A stretch of 64,000 nt of DNA. Origin: Burkholderiales bacterium 67-32. Its GTDB lineage: Bacteria; Pseudomonadota; Gammaproteobacteria; Burkholderiales; Burkholderiaceae_B. Below the pieces are notes generated by a model that saw only the letters and a list, made by a program, of their open reading frames with translations, was not told where the DNA came from and searched no databases. This document shows positions 50,991-59,264 of this stretch, one piece after another. The stretch is taken from assembly GCA_001898625.1 (NCBI GenBank), contig MKUP01000025.1:62001-126000 (forward strand), written 5' to 3'. The position numbers and the translations under genes are program-made. Each line of letters opens with the position of its first letter. Position 1 is the first letter of the stretch.

Positions 50991-51968
50991 TCACTGTTTT
51001 CCGTAGCCAATGTCGTTGAGCAGTTTCGACCACATCGTGCTTTCCTTGGCAACGTACGCGCGGAACTCAGCCGGCGTCGTTTTCGCCGGCTCGGACCCCA
51101 GTTGCCGATACCGCTCGATAATCGCCGGATCCTCCGCCATTTCTTGTGTTACTCGGTTCAGGCGTTCCATTGCGTTGGCCGGCAATCCCTTGGGCGCGCA
51201 GATCCCCTGCCACGTGATCACGTCATATCCCGGTACGGTCTCTCCAATCGTAGGAATGGTGGGCGCCGAGGACAGCCGTTTTCCGGAAGACACCGCGACC
51301 ACGTTGATCTGCTTGCCGTCGAGATAAGGCATCGCATCAGACGAATTGGTGAACGTGAAATCCACCTCGTTCGCCAGAACGGCCATCGTCGCCGGTGCTC
51401 CTCCCTTATACGGCACATGTGTCATCCTGGTTCCCGTCATGTGCTCGAAAAGCACAACGGAGAAGTGCATGCCGCCGCCTATGCCGCTGGTGCTGTAGTT
51501 GAGCTTCTCGGGGTTGGCCTTTGCGTAAGCGATGAGTTCCTTCATCGAAGCAATCTGCAGAGACTTCCGGACCAGAACGACGAACGGATTGAAGTTGAAC
51601 ATGCCCACGAAGTCGAGGTCTTCGAGAGGGCGATACTTCACGTCTTTGGGTTGCGCGAATGGGGCGATCGAAATCGCACCTGGTCCGCACAATGCGATCG
51701 TGTAGCCATCAGGAGCGGCCTTCGCCACCTGATACGTCCCGATGATTCCGCCTGCCCCCGGGCGATTCTCGACAACAACCGGCTGGCCGAATCGCTCCGA
51801 CATGTATTTGGCTGCAATCCTCGTCACCAGATCCCCCATTCCCCCCGCGGCGTATGGAACGACGAAGGTCACCGGCTTTGTAGGCCAGGGAGCCTGGGCG
51901 TAAACATCCGTACCTGGAAGAACGGACATGAGAAACAAGGAGGTAAGGAGAGTGAACTTGGTGCGCAT
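50991..51968 (-). CDS. Bug family periplasmic solute-binding protein (8 of 9)
   Basis: 325 residues. The signal peptide MRTKFTLLTSLFLMSVLPGT ends near VYAQA; WPTKPVTFVVPYAAGGMGD is the family motif with Asp. APTIPTIGETVPGYDVITW is the late motif. It is 95 nt downstream of the UbiD-family gene and 15 nt upstream of the SDR gene. The aromatic carboxylate that UbiD would decarboxylate is its most likely ligand. Confidence 0.93.
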   Translation of the reverse strand: MRTKFTLLTSLFLMSVLPGTDVYAQAPWPTKPVTFVVPYAAGGMGDLVTRIAAKYMSERFGQPVVVENRPGAGGIIGTYQVAKAAPDGYTIALCGPGAISIAPFAQPKDVKYRPLEDLDFVGMFNFNPFVVLVRKSLQIASMKELIAYAKANPEKLNYSTSGIGGGMHFSVVLFEHMTGTRMTHVPYKGGAPATMAVLANEVDFTFTNSSDAMPYLDGKQINVVAVSSGKRLSSAPTIPTIGETVPGYDVITWQGICAPKGLPANAMERLNRVTQEMAEDPAIIERYRQLGSEPAKTTPAEFRAYVAKESTMWSKLLNDIGYGKQ

Positions 51969-52063
51969 GACATTCTCTCTGACAGGGTCTATGCATAGGG
52001 CGAGAACACTTGGCTGCCCAGCAGGTCCGCGGTTCGTCGCCTGGTGTCTTTCGGCTGGAACTG

Positions 52064-53503
52064 CTACCTGCTACCGAACAAATCCGCCCACTTGACAGAT
52101 AGCTCTCGCATTCGATCAGGATCGACCGTCGCCACTTTCGGAAAGAGGTCCCTCTTGGTGTAGGGAATCGTCGCGTCGATGATTGCCCGCGTGTTGTACA
52201 TGTGCCCCTCGGGGAATAGATTTCCCATCGGGTCGATGGGGCTGCCCCATCCCTTTCTCGTGATCTCGATATCGCTGCCTGGGTCGGCTCGGGTGAGAAT
52301 CGCCCACAGCACCTCGGAAACGCTTTGTGGATTGATGTCGTGATCGACAGCGACGACGTAGCGCGAGAAGTAGGCGCCAGGGCCACAGTTGGCGGCGATG
52401 TAGGCTGCCTGCCTCCCATGCCCCGGGTGTTCCTGTTTGACGGACACTACCGTCCATTGTCTCGAGAACGATGTCCATACCGCATGGACTCCGGTGACAC
52501 CGGCGGCCTTCAGCGAGTCCTTCATCAATGCGGACCGGATCACCGCGTAGGGATACTCGAAATCATGGGGCGGCTTGCTCGGAAGCCCTCCCAAGATGAT
52601 TGGATCCTTGCGGTGCCAGATTCGCTGGATCCTCGCAACGGGCACGAGCTTGTGCGCGCTGGCGTAGTAGCCGGTGGCCTCGCCGAACGGCCCTTCCTCC
52701 GACTCATCGCCCGCACTAATGAAACCCTCGAGCACCAACTCCGCATCTGCGGGAATCGGCAATCCCGTCAGGTCACTCTTCACGACCCGCATGGGTTTGC
52801 GCCGGATGGCTGCGGCGACTTGCAGCTCCGAGATCCCGAAAGGAACCTCGACCCCAGCGATCTGCGCCAGGAGAGGATCACCTCCAACCACGATTGCAAC
52901 GGGAGCGGACCGTCCCGCATCCCACCACGCCCCAACGTGGGCACGGCCGTGCCTGCTCGTCGTCGAAAAGCTGATCGTGACCGACTCAGGGTCCTTGATC
53001 ATCGTCCGGTAGCATCCGGCGTTGACCCATCCCCCATCGGGTCCTTGCGTCAAAATCGAACATGCAGTCCCGATGTACCTTCCACCGTCGCCACTATGCC
53101 AAAGCGGTGCGGGAAAGCTATCGAGGTTCAGACCACTCGACTCACAAGGAGAGATGTGCAGGACGTCGCCATCTCGTTCCACCTCCTCGAGAGGATAGCT
53201 TTCGGCCTCGTCGATCCAGCGTTGCAGCCGGCCATTCTCCAGCTTGGCCAGGAGTGCTTCGGTGGAATCGACCCCTTCAAACCCCAAAGCAGTTGCCAGT
53301 CGCAAGGGCGAATCCAGCATTCCACTGAAGACCCGATAGCCGGCAGGGTATCCCTGAATCTCGTCGAAAAGGAGAGCATGGGGCTTCTCCCGCTTCGCGT
53401 TCATCTCGGTCAACGCCCCGATTTCCTCGATAGCTGAAGCGCCACATACCCGCCTCAACTCTCCCGCCTGCTCGAACAACGAAATCAAGTCACGCAGCAT
53501 CAT
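52064..53503 (-). CDS. UbiD family decarboxylase
   Basis: 479 residues from ATG 53503 (GGAG lies 3 nt before it and 6 nt before a second ATG at 53500). The UbiD core is clear: the prenyl-FMN site RTMIKDPESVTISFSTTSRH, ELVLEGFISAGDESEEGPFG with the catalytic Glu in GPFGEATGYY, and VVAVDHDINPQSVSEVLWAI. The family (de)carboxylates aromatic or unsaturated acids with prenylated FMN made by UbiX; no ubiX-like gene lies in the window. It heads the Bug, SDR, ALDH, ThDP-enzyme group, so it probably acts on an imported aromatic acid or an intermediate. Confidence 0.9.
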   Translation of the reverse strand: MMLRDLISLFEQAGELRRVCGASAIEEIGALTEMNAKREKPHALLFDEIQGYPAGYRVFSGMLDSPLRLATALGFEGVDSTEALLAKLENGRLQRWIDEAESYPLEEVERDGDVLHISPCESSGLNLDSFPAPLWHSGDGGRYIGTACSILTQGPDGGWVNAGCYRTMIKDPESVTISFSTTSRHGRAHVGAWWDAGRSAPVAIVVGGDPLLAQIAGVEVPFGISELQVAAAIRRKPMRVVKSDLTGLPIPADAELVLEGFISAGDESEEGPFGEATGYYASAHKLVPVARIQRIWHRKDPIILGGLPSKPPHDFEYPYAVIRSALMKDSLKAAGVTGVHAVWTSFSRQWTVVSVKQEHPGHGRQAAYIAANCGPGAYFSRYVVAVDHDINPQSVSEVLWAILTRADPGSDIEITRKGWGSPIDPMGNLFPEGHMYNTRAIIDATIPYTKRDLFPKVATVDPDRMRELSVKWADLFGSR

Positions 53504-53819
53504 CTTCTCCGTAGTACACGCCCGGCCCTGCACAGAACGCGATCCCTCTCGAAGCATCGATGCCTGCGATTTGAATCACGTTTTTCTATTAGATAGATTC
53601 ATTTGTTAACTGCCCTTTGTCAATAAGTCTTTTTCATTATCTAAACGGAGAATTGGCATCACCCGCAGATAGCTTCACGAGCCAGGATCGACCATGCCCG
53701 ATACGTTCAATGAGTCAAAGACTTGGCTACTCCGACGACCGTGGGCGCCACGATGTGGACCACCAGACTGGCAGCCGGAGGAAGAGAACCCAGATCAATC
53801 GGGAATCGCTATCGAGTCT
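53504..53819. other. 316-bp intergenic region, UbiD promoter side
   Basis: There is no supportable gene here; short frames at 53617-53823 and 53694-53942 have no start context or family features. 53575-53645 is AT-rich and holds TTAGATA (53589-53595) and its inverse TATCTAA (53638-53644), spaced 42 bp. TTAGATA also recurs in front of the HpaB gene (60859-60865). The promoter of the UbiD operon must lie in this part. I see nothing in 53650-53819. Confidence 0.5.
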
Positions 53820-54608
53820 CTAGGGAACTGGCGCCCCAAGCCGCTTCGAGAGCTCCGCAGCTGTGCGCCGGAGTTCGTCAATAGCCCGATCAGCGCCGGC
53901 TTGCCCGATGCCCGGACCGAGGATGGTGATAGCAGCGCATAGTTGTCCGCCCTGATCGAATACAGGGGCAGATGCGGCGAACAATCCCCCGTTTACGGCC
54001 GAATCCGCCACGGCATAGCCCATCCGGCGAACGGATCGGGATGCCTCAGCGAGCGCCGCGCTACGGGTGCCGGCGCTGGCACCTGCCGCCAGGCTGACGG
54101 CAGATCCTCGTTCTTGGTCGACCAGTCGTTCCGTCCTCGCCGTAGGCATCCACGCTAGAAACACCCCGCCCGTCGCGGTACCCAGCAATGGCAGCACATG
54201 ACCGACGCGCAAGCCTATGGGACCGTATTCATCTCCATCAATCTTATGCACGATCGTCGGGCCTCGATTACCCCAGATCGAAAGAAAGACCGAGTCGCGC
54301 GTCTGAGCCCGCAGGCCGCCAAGAAGATCCTTGCCGAGATCCACCAGACCTGCCTGCCGTGTAGCAGCGGCGCCCAGTACCACGGCGAACGATCCCAATC
54401 CGTAGTGGCCCATTGCGTCCTGTTCCACCATGCTCTCGTGAACGAAGCTGGCGAGGTAGAGATACGCATTGCTGGCAGGCAACTTGGCTGCCTCGGCTAT
54501 GACCGTCAAAGGTAGCGGCTTCTGAGCATGCTCCAACACCCGAAGAATCCGGAAGCCCACTTCAATCGACTTGATGCGGCGCGGCTCGCGGCCATTTCTT
54601 CGACTCAT
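53820..54608 (-). CDS. IclR family transcriptional regulator
   Basis: 262 residues from ATG 54608, preceded by AGGTGG; a GTG at 54617 overlaps that element. The winged HTH includes SIEVGFRILRVLEHAQKPLP and AAKLPASNAYLYLASFV, and the effector domain includes GPIGLRVGHVLPLLGTATGG and MGYAVADSAVNGGLFAASAP. It stands upstream of the UbiD operon on the same strand, separated by 316 bp, and is a candidate regulator for the 47-64 kb catabolic genes. A perfect palindrome lies 61 nt upstream of its start. Confidence 0.9.
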   Translation of the reverse strand: MSRRNGREPRRIKSIEVGFRILRVLEHAQKPLPLTVIAEAAKLPASNAYLYLASFVHESMVEQDAMGHYGLGSFAVVLGAAATRQAGLVDLGKDLLGGLRAQTRDSVFLSIWGNRGPTIVHKIDGDEYGPIGLRVGHVLPLLGTATGGVFLAWMPTARTERLVDQERGSAVSLAAGASAGTRSAALAEASRSVRRMGYAVADSAVNGGLFAASAPVFDQGGQLCAAITILGPGIGQAGADRAIDELRRTAAELSKRLGAPVP

Positions 54609-54668
54609 CTCGGCCACCTAGGAAAAAAATTGAGGATCCGGGGGGAGGCGTCTTCCGTTGGAATTTTG

Positions 54669-54695
54669 ACTTTGTATAAACGGTTTATACAAAGT
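54669..54695. promoter_or_regulatory. 27-bp perfect palindromic operator upstream of IclR gene
   Basis: ACTTTGTATAAAC and GTTTATACAAAGT are perfect 13-nt arms around a single G. The site lies just downstream of a TATACT -10 on the minus strand, so binding would block transcription of the IclR gene. I did not find a second copy in the other intergenic regions of this locus. Confidence 0.75.
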
Positions 54696-54851
54696 ATAAA
54701 AATCGAAGCTGAGTATCCGGGGAAAAAAGAGCCGCCACACCCTCATCCGGACCTGCCAAGACGGCTTCACCATCTCGCAATAGCGCAGCCAAGTCTGCCC
54801 GCGACCGGTCGAGGGCGGCATTGGCACGCTGGGCCTCTCTCATTGGACGGC

Positions 54852-54887
54852 AAAACGCCCGCATCCGACGACGGCGGATAGCGGGCG
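54852..54887 (-). terminator. Rho-independent terminator of the CoA-transferase/citryl-CoA lyase unit
   Basis: Read on the minus strand CGCCCGC-T-ATCCG, a 7-nt loop, CGGAT and GCGGGCG form a 12-bp stem with one bulged T, followed by TTTT. It begins 25 nt after the stop codon at 54912. Confidence 0.85.
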
Positions 54888-54911
54888 CTGGAGTGCGATC
54901 CTTTGTAACGT

Positions 54912-55661
54912 CTATTCGACGTATTCTATGGTTTCGCTGAAGTCGAGCAGATCGGCGGTAATCGGCGACGTCATTTCCTCATTGATATGAGCGACCAAGC
55001 CGGCGCAGCGGCCGACTACGGCAACTGCCCGCATCGTCTCGACGGGAAATCCGATCTCGTTCAAGACCGCGCCTAGCACGCCCGTCACGTTCAACGTCAC
55101 GCGCTTGCCGGCGGCGCCATCGACAGCCTCGCTCAGCAGCTTGAGCAGTCGGATGTAACCCCCCTTCACCCCCGCACTCTCTGCGATCTGCACCAGCCGC
55201 TGTGCACGCGGATCGACGCCGACATAGTTGGGATGGCCGAATCCTGGAATCCTCCGCTTGGCCTCGCGGTACCTGCTAACCAGCGATTCGGCCCACTTCC
55301 GCTTGTCTCCATCGTGGTTCATGCCCTCGCTGAGAATACGGCCTGCCCCCACCATGGTCCCTGCGAACTTGTTGCCGACCATCAGAATGCCCGTTGCCAG
55401 CGGGACCTGGATATCACCCGGGTTCGAATCAGCCACAAGCCGGGCAACCAAGGCACTGGGCGTCAGGCCATGGTCCATCAGCACCAGCAAGGCCGCGTCG
55501 AAAACACGCAGTTCCGAGGCTGTCGGACGCCTCCCCGTCACGATGAAGTAGAACCCTTCGCTGAAGCTCATTTCCCCAACGACCTCGGACAGGGTATCCA
55601 GTCCCCTCATTCTGAGCCGCCCAACGTCGCTGGGATGGCTGCCTATCGAAGTAGTGCTCAT
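54912..55661 (-). CDS. Citryl-CoA lyase-like protein (citrate synthase fold)
   Basis: 249 residues, shorter than citrate synthase (about 430) and like the citrate-synthase-type domain annotated as citryl-CoA lyase. The two catalytic His equivalents are visible: His64 in LLVLMDHGLTPSA and His143 in PGFGHPNYVGVDPRA. Where citrate synthase and ATP-citrate lyase have N-V-D, this protein has NVTGVLGAVLNE, so the catalytic Asp is Thr193. The start at 55661 has AAGGA upstream and gives a normal N-terminus. It follows the CoA-transferase gene by 43 nt and ends at a strong terminator. CoA-dependent C-C cleavage or condensation is inferred. Confidence 0.83.
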   Translation of the reverse strand: MSTTSIGSHPSDVGRLRMRGLDTLSEVVGEMSFSEGFYFIVTGRRPTASELRVFDAALLVLMDHGLTPSALVARLVADSNPGDIQVPLATGILMVGNKFAGTMVGAGRILSEGMNHDGDKRKWAESLVSRYREAKRRIPGFGHPNYVGVDPRAQRLVQIAESAGVKGGYIRLLKLLSEAVDGAAGKRVTLNVTGVLGAVLNEIGFPVETMRAVAVVGRCAGLVAHINEEMTSPITADLLDFSETIEYVE

Positions 55662-55704
55662 AGATGGAATCCTTGAATTGATGTCGACCTCGGGGCGCCC
55701 TGCT

Positions 55705-56886
55705 CTACTCGCCTCGCAAAACGGCAGCGATTTCTTCATCCGACATTCCCACCGCTCGAAACACTTCGGCCGAATGCTCGCCCAGGTCCGGCGCGGGCAT
55801 GAGCGGCTGGTCGTCCCGCTGCCCGTCGTATCGGACAGGGCGGCGGATGGTCTTCTGTACGCCATGAAGCGGATGCCTGATGTCCGTAAACGTGCCGAGG
55901 TGCTTGACCTGCGGGTCTTCGATGACTTCCGGCAATGTCAACACGGGAGCATGAGGCACATCGTTTTCTATCAGGCGTGCAATCCAGTAGTCCCGCGCCT
56001 GGGTGCGAGACGTCTTGTTCAGTTCAAGCGCCAGTTGTTTGTAGTTGTCCAGCCGCGACGTCCGCTCCTTGAATCGGGGGTCTGCGGCGAGATCGAGCCG
56101 ACCCAGGGCCGTCAGCATTCCCATCCAGAACTTCGTCGGCGATGACATGTGAATGGCAAGCAAGGAACCGTCCTTGCACCGCAAGGCATAAGACTGGGAT
56201 GCGCGCACCCGCATCAGCGGATCTGGCGGGACGTCGGCCATCGTATAGTTCGCGAACGGATCGGCAATGAACGCTATGGTGGACTCCAGCATGTTCAACT
56301 GGATGGTCCTGCCCTTGTTGGTACGTTGTCTCTCGTAGAGGGCCCCGAGGATAGCGTAGCTGGCATACATGCCAGTCAGATTATCAGCGATGGACGGGCC
56401 GGTTATCTGTGCGTCCGCTCCGAGGAAAAGACTCGATATCCCGCTCAGCGCCTGGCCAACGGCGTCATATGCCGGACGATCGGCATAGGGGCCTGACTCC
56501 CCGAACCCCGTTATGGAGCAAACGATCAGCTTCGGATTCTCCTCATGAAGCCGGTCCATTCCCAAGCCAAGACGGTCCATCACGCCCGACCGGAAATTCA
56601 CGATCAAGACATCGGCGGTTTCAATCAACTTCAAGAAGGCCTTCCGACCGGACTCCCCTTTCAGGTTCAGCGTCACGCCTTTCTTGTTTCGGTTGTAGGT
56701 GCAAAAGTAGGGACTGTAGTTCCCCCCTCGGAACGATCTGAACGGGTCGCCATCCGAGGGGTTTTCCACCTTGATGACTTCGGCCCCGAGATCCGCGAGG
56801 AGGGTACCGGCCAGCGGCCCCGTAATCATCGCAGTCAGCTCGACTATCCTCACGCCGTCCAGGGGCGCGGTCACGTTATTACCCAT
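55705..56886 (-). CDS. CoA-transferase family III (CaiB/BaiF)
   Basis: 393 residues. GVRIVELTAMITGPLAGTLL and LADLGAEVIKVENPSDGDPF are N-terminal family motifs; the catalytic Asp is Asp168 in GPSIADNLTGMYA, at the place of formyl-CoA transferase Asp169. NFRSGVMDRLGLG and FGESGPYADRPAYD also fit. It transfers CoA from a donor thioester to an organic acid. GGAGAAGGG precedes the ATG at 56886; a GTG at 56907 is the alternative. It is paired with the citryl-CoA lyase-like gene, suggesting activation followed by cleavage of the acid. Confidence 0.9.
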   Translation of the reverse strand: MGNNVTAPLDGVRIVELTAMITGPLAGTLLADLGAEVIKVENPSDGDPFRSFRGGNYSPYFCTYNRNKKGVTLNLKGESGRKAFLKLIETADVLIVNFRSGVMDRLGLGMDRLHEENPKLIVCSITGFGESGPYADRPAYDAVGQALSGISSLFLGADAQITGPSIADNLTGMYASYAILGALYERQRTNKGRTIQLNMLESTIAFIADPFANYTMADVPPDPLMRVRASQSYALRCKDGSLLAIHMSSPTKFWMGMLTALGRLDLAADPRFKERTSRLDNYKQLALELNKTSRTQARDYWIARLIENDVPHAPVLTLPEVIEDPQVKHLGTFTDIRHPLHGVQKTIRRPVRYDGQRDDQPLMPAPDLGEHSAEVFRAVGMSDEEIAAVLRGE

Positions 56887-56980
56887 CTTCACACCCTTCT
56901 CCAACACGGTACTGTGTGCTACATTACATTAGCAAAATGAGTTTGTCTACTCACCTTTTTTTCCCCCACAGGAGGATGGC

Positions 56981-57706
56981 ATGCAGCTTCAGTCGACCGA
57001 TGTAATGATTCCCATCCGGGAGTCCGAAATGGGAGCGTACTTGGCGGCCCCTTCCGTCCCGAAAGGCTCGCTTGTCCTCATACAGGAGATCTTCGGCGTC
57101 ACCCCGGCGATGCGGGCCATAGCCGACGACCTTGCGTCGGAAGGATACGCCGTCCTGGTCCCCGACATCTATTGGCGCCTTGCCCGCAGTCTCGACCTTG
57201 GCAATGGCGAAGACCCGGCGGAACGGCAACTTGCGGTCGACTACTCCAATCGCTATGACGAGCAGTTGGGCACGCAAGATCTGGTCAACGCCTGGCAATG
57301 GCTGTCGGGCCGCTTCCCGGGAACTGGCAGCGCAGCCATTGCCGGGCTGTGCCTCGGGGGACGGCTGGCCGTCCGGGTGGCCGCCGCAGCGGACGTTTCA
57401 TGCATGATCTCCTTGTACGGCGTTGGCTTGGACAAACTGGCCGCAGAGTTGGCCGCAACGAAGGCTCCCGTCCAGTTGCACTACGGCGAGAACGACAATC
57501 ACAACCCCATGGCGGTCATCGAAGCAGTCCGAGGACTCGTAGCGAGCAGAGACGACACAAGGGACGAGTTCTTCACCTATCCCGAAGCCGAGCACGCGTT
57601 CTACAACCGGTTCCGCCTGGACCGCTTCGACCAGGCCGCCCATACCCTCGCGCGCCAGCGGATGCTGTCTTTCCTCGCCAGGCATACCGCCAGGCACCCC
57701 AGCTGA
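56981..57706 (+). CDS. Dienelactone hydrolase family protein
   Basis: 241 residues, the size of ClcD/TfdE. The catalytic residues are visible at family positions: Glu36 (IQEIFG), Cys123 (GLCLGG), Asp172 (GENDNH) and His205 (EHAFYNRF). Dienelactone hydrolases open the lactone made in intradiol pathways. AGGAGGATGGC gives a strong ribosome-binding site. It is divergent from the CoA-transferase gene and 34 nt upstream of an SDR gene. It implies a lactone or enol-ester intermediate in the local pathway. Confidence 0.9.
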   Translation: MQLQSTDVMIPIRESEMGAYLAAPSVPKGSLVLIQEIFGVTPAMRAIADDLASEGYAVLVPDIYWRLARSLDLGNGEDPAERQLAVDYSNRYDEQLGTQDLVNAWQWLSGRFPGTGSAAIAGLCLGGRLAVRVAAAADVSCMISLYGVGLDKLAAELAATKAPVQLHYGENDNHNPMAVIEAVRGLVASRDDTRDEFFTYPEAEHAFYNRFRLDRFDQAAHTLARQRMLSFLARHTARHPS

Positions 57707-57740
57707 CCTCGTATCTTCCACATTCTCAGGATCGATCATC

Positions 57741-58571
57741 ATGAAGCAGGGAACGCACAAGACGATACTCATTACGGGAGCCGCGCAGGGAATCGGGATG
57801 GCATTCGCCAGGCACCTGTCCAAGACCGGGGCCGGTCTGGTTCTCGTGGACGTTGCCGAGGCGGCGCTCCAGAAAGTGGCGACGGAACTTCAGTCGGCCG
57901 GAACGAACGTCTACACGAAAGTCATGGACATCTCGGACGCCCAGGCGGCGCAAGCGCTGCAAGCCGACATCTTGTCGAGATTCGGAGGCGTCGACGTCCT
58001 TGTGAACAACGCCGCGATAGGCCCGGAAAAGAACTCGCCCAGATACCTGATCGACAAGCCGAAATTCTGGGAGATGCCCGACGAGCTGTGGCTTGCGATG
58101 CTCCGGGTCAACGTCTTCGGCGCACAATTGATGTCGCGAGTCTTCGCGGCTGGCATGATGGACAAGAAATGGGGGCGTATCGTCAACATCACGACCAGCC
58201 TCGACACCATGTACAGACAAGGCATCGGCGCCTACGGGCCGTGCAAGGCTGCGCTCGAAGCCCTTTCGCGGATCATGTCGCAGGATCTGGAAGGGACGGG
58301 CGTAACGGTGAACGTGCTGGTGCCAGGGGGGCCGGTCAATACGGGCATGGTTCCCGCCGACTGCGGCTTTCCCGCGGACGCGCTGATCCAGCCCGAACAG
58401 ATGTGCGCCCCGCTGGCTTGGCTGTGTACAGAGGAATCAAACAACTTCAATGGCCGCCGGATCGTCGCCCAGCAATGGAACGATCAGGAACCTCTGGATG
58501 GGCGTATCCGGAACGCTGTCGCGCCGATCGCCTGGCCCCAGCTTGGAGCCCAATCGCAGTTTCCCGTGTAA
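57741..58571 (+). CDS. SDR family oxidoreductase
   Basis: 276 residues. Cofactor motif ITGAAQGIGMAFA, NNAAIG, and the catalytic Tyr-Lys in AYGPCKAALEALS (Tyr then Lys four on). PGGPVNTGM and LCTEESNNFNGRRIVAQQW resemble the SDR at 50139-50975, so these two are probably paralogues within one pathway. AGGA lies 9 nt before the ATG. It ends at a terminator-like hairpin and converges with the flavin reductase gene. Confidence 0.9.
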   Translation: MKQGTHKTILITGAAQGIGMAFARHLSKTGAGLVLVDVAEAALQKVATELQSAGTNVYTKVMDISDAQAAQALQADILSRFGGVDVLVNNAAIGPEKNSPRYLIDKPKFWEMPDELWLAMLRVNVFGAQLMSRVFAAGMMDKKWGRIVNITTSLDTMYRQGIGAYGPCKAALEALSRIMSQDLEGTGVTVNVLVPGGPVNTGMVPADCGFPADALIQPEQMCAPLAWLCTEESNNFNGRRIVAQQWNDQEPLDGRIRNAVAPIAWPQLGAQSQFPV

Positions 58572-58579
58572 CGCCCGGA

Positions 58580-58616
58580 GGCAGTCGGCAATGGCGCCTG
58601 TGGCGACTGCCCGTTT
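58580..58616 (+). terminator. Terminator-like hairpin after the dienelactone hydrolase/SDR pair
   Basis: GGCAGTCG (58580-58587) and CGACTGCC (58604-58611) pair across a 16-nt loop and are followed by GTTTT. The T-tract is short, so strength is uncertain. Confidence 0.55.
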
Positions 58617-58646
58617 TCGCCAACCGCGGCTTCCGGGCCCGGACCG

Positions 58647-59219
58647 CTACCAGGCATGCAAATACAGGCCATCATCGACAGGCAGGGCCTCGGACTCCCG
58701 GGCCAGCTTCCTGTAACGCCCTTTGAAGAAGACCAGGGGCTGGTCATCCGATTGCATCCGAGTTCGGAACGAGAGCACCCTGCCGACCATGATGGTATGG
58801 TCCCCGCCCTCGTGCTGACCATAGGCCGCACACTCGAACCACGCCAGAGCGTTGGGCAGCAACGGCAGGTCCGTAACCGGTCCCCGCACGGGGCAGACAT
58901 CCCGCCACTTGTCTTCTCCGGCTCGGGCGAACCGATTCGACAGGGCCGCCTGGTCGGCGTGCAGGACACTCACCGTATAGTGGCGTGCATCGAGCCATGA
59001 CTGCAATGACAAGGCAGAATTCGCCAGGCTGAACAGCACCAGCGGAGGATCCAGCGAAACCGAGTTGAACGAACTGACAGTGCTGGCCAGCGGCGTCCCG
59101 TCTTCGGCGACGCAGGCCACCACCGCGACGCCGGTGGCGAACGAACCCAGCGCATTTCGGAACTGGCGGCTGTCGAACGTCAAATTGAAACTATCGGGCG
59201 TATTCATGAGCTCATCCAT
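58647..59219 (-). CDS. Flavin reductase (partner of HpaB-type monooxygenase)
   Basis: About 190 residues of the flavin reductase-like/HpaC fold: FATGVAVVACVAEDG, LASTVSSFNSVSLDPPLVL and CAAYGQHEGGDHTIMVGRV are characteristic, including the GDHTI(MV)G motif. It uses NAD(P)H to reduce FMN or FAD for the partner oxygenase. The start is uncertain: ATG 59219 has no ribosome-binding site, ATG 59207 has GGATGAG close by. It lies 45 nt downstream of the HpaB-type gene, the usual two-component order. Confidence 0.9.
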   Translation of the reverse strand: MDELMNTPDSFNLTFDSRQFRNALGSFATGVAVVACVAEDGTPLASTVSSFNSVSLDPPLVLFSLANSALSLQSWLDARHYTVSVLHADQAALSNRFARAGEDKWRDVCPVRGPVTDLPLLPNALAWFECAAYGQHEGGDHTIMVGRVLSFRTRMQSDDQPLVFFKGRYRKLARESEALPVDDGLYLHAW

Positions 59220-59264
59220 GCCAGGGGCCGCGCTGCCGTTGCTCGCGCAGCGCGGCCGTCGCAA

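Larger units (their letters stand above)
54609..54911. other. 303-bp intergenic region between IclR and citryl-CoA lyase-like genes
   Basis: It contains the IclR promoter with the 27-bp palindrome (54669-54695) and a TATACT-like -10 on the minus strand (54698-54693), plus the terminator of the upstream gene (54852-54887). 54700-54850 shows no gene or repeat that I can support. Confidence 0.5.

Noticed and set aside
53617-53942. Two short plus-strand frames between the UbiD and IclR genes
   Set aside because: No ribosome-binding site, no recognisable protein features, and one overlaps the end of the IclR gene.
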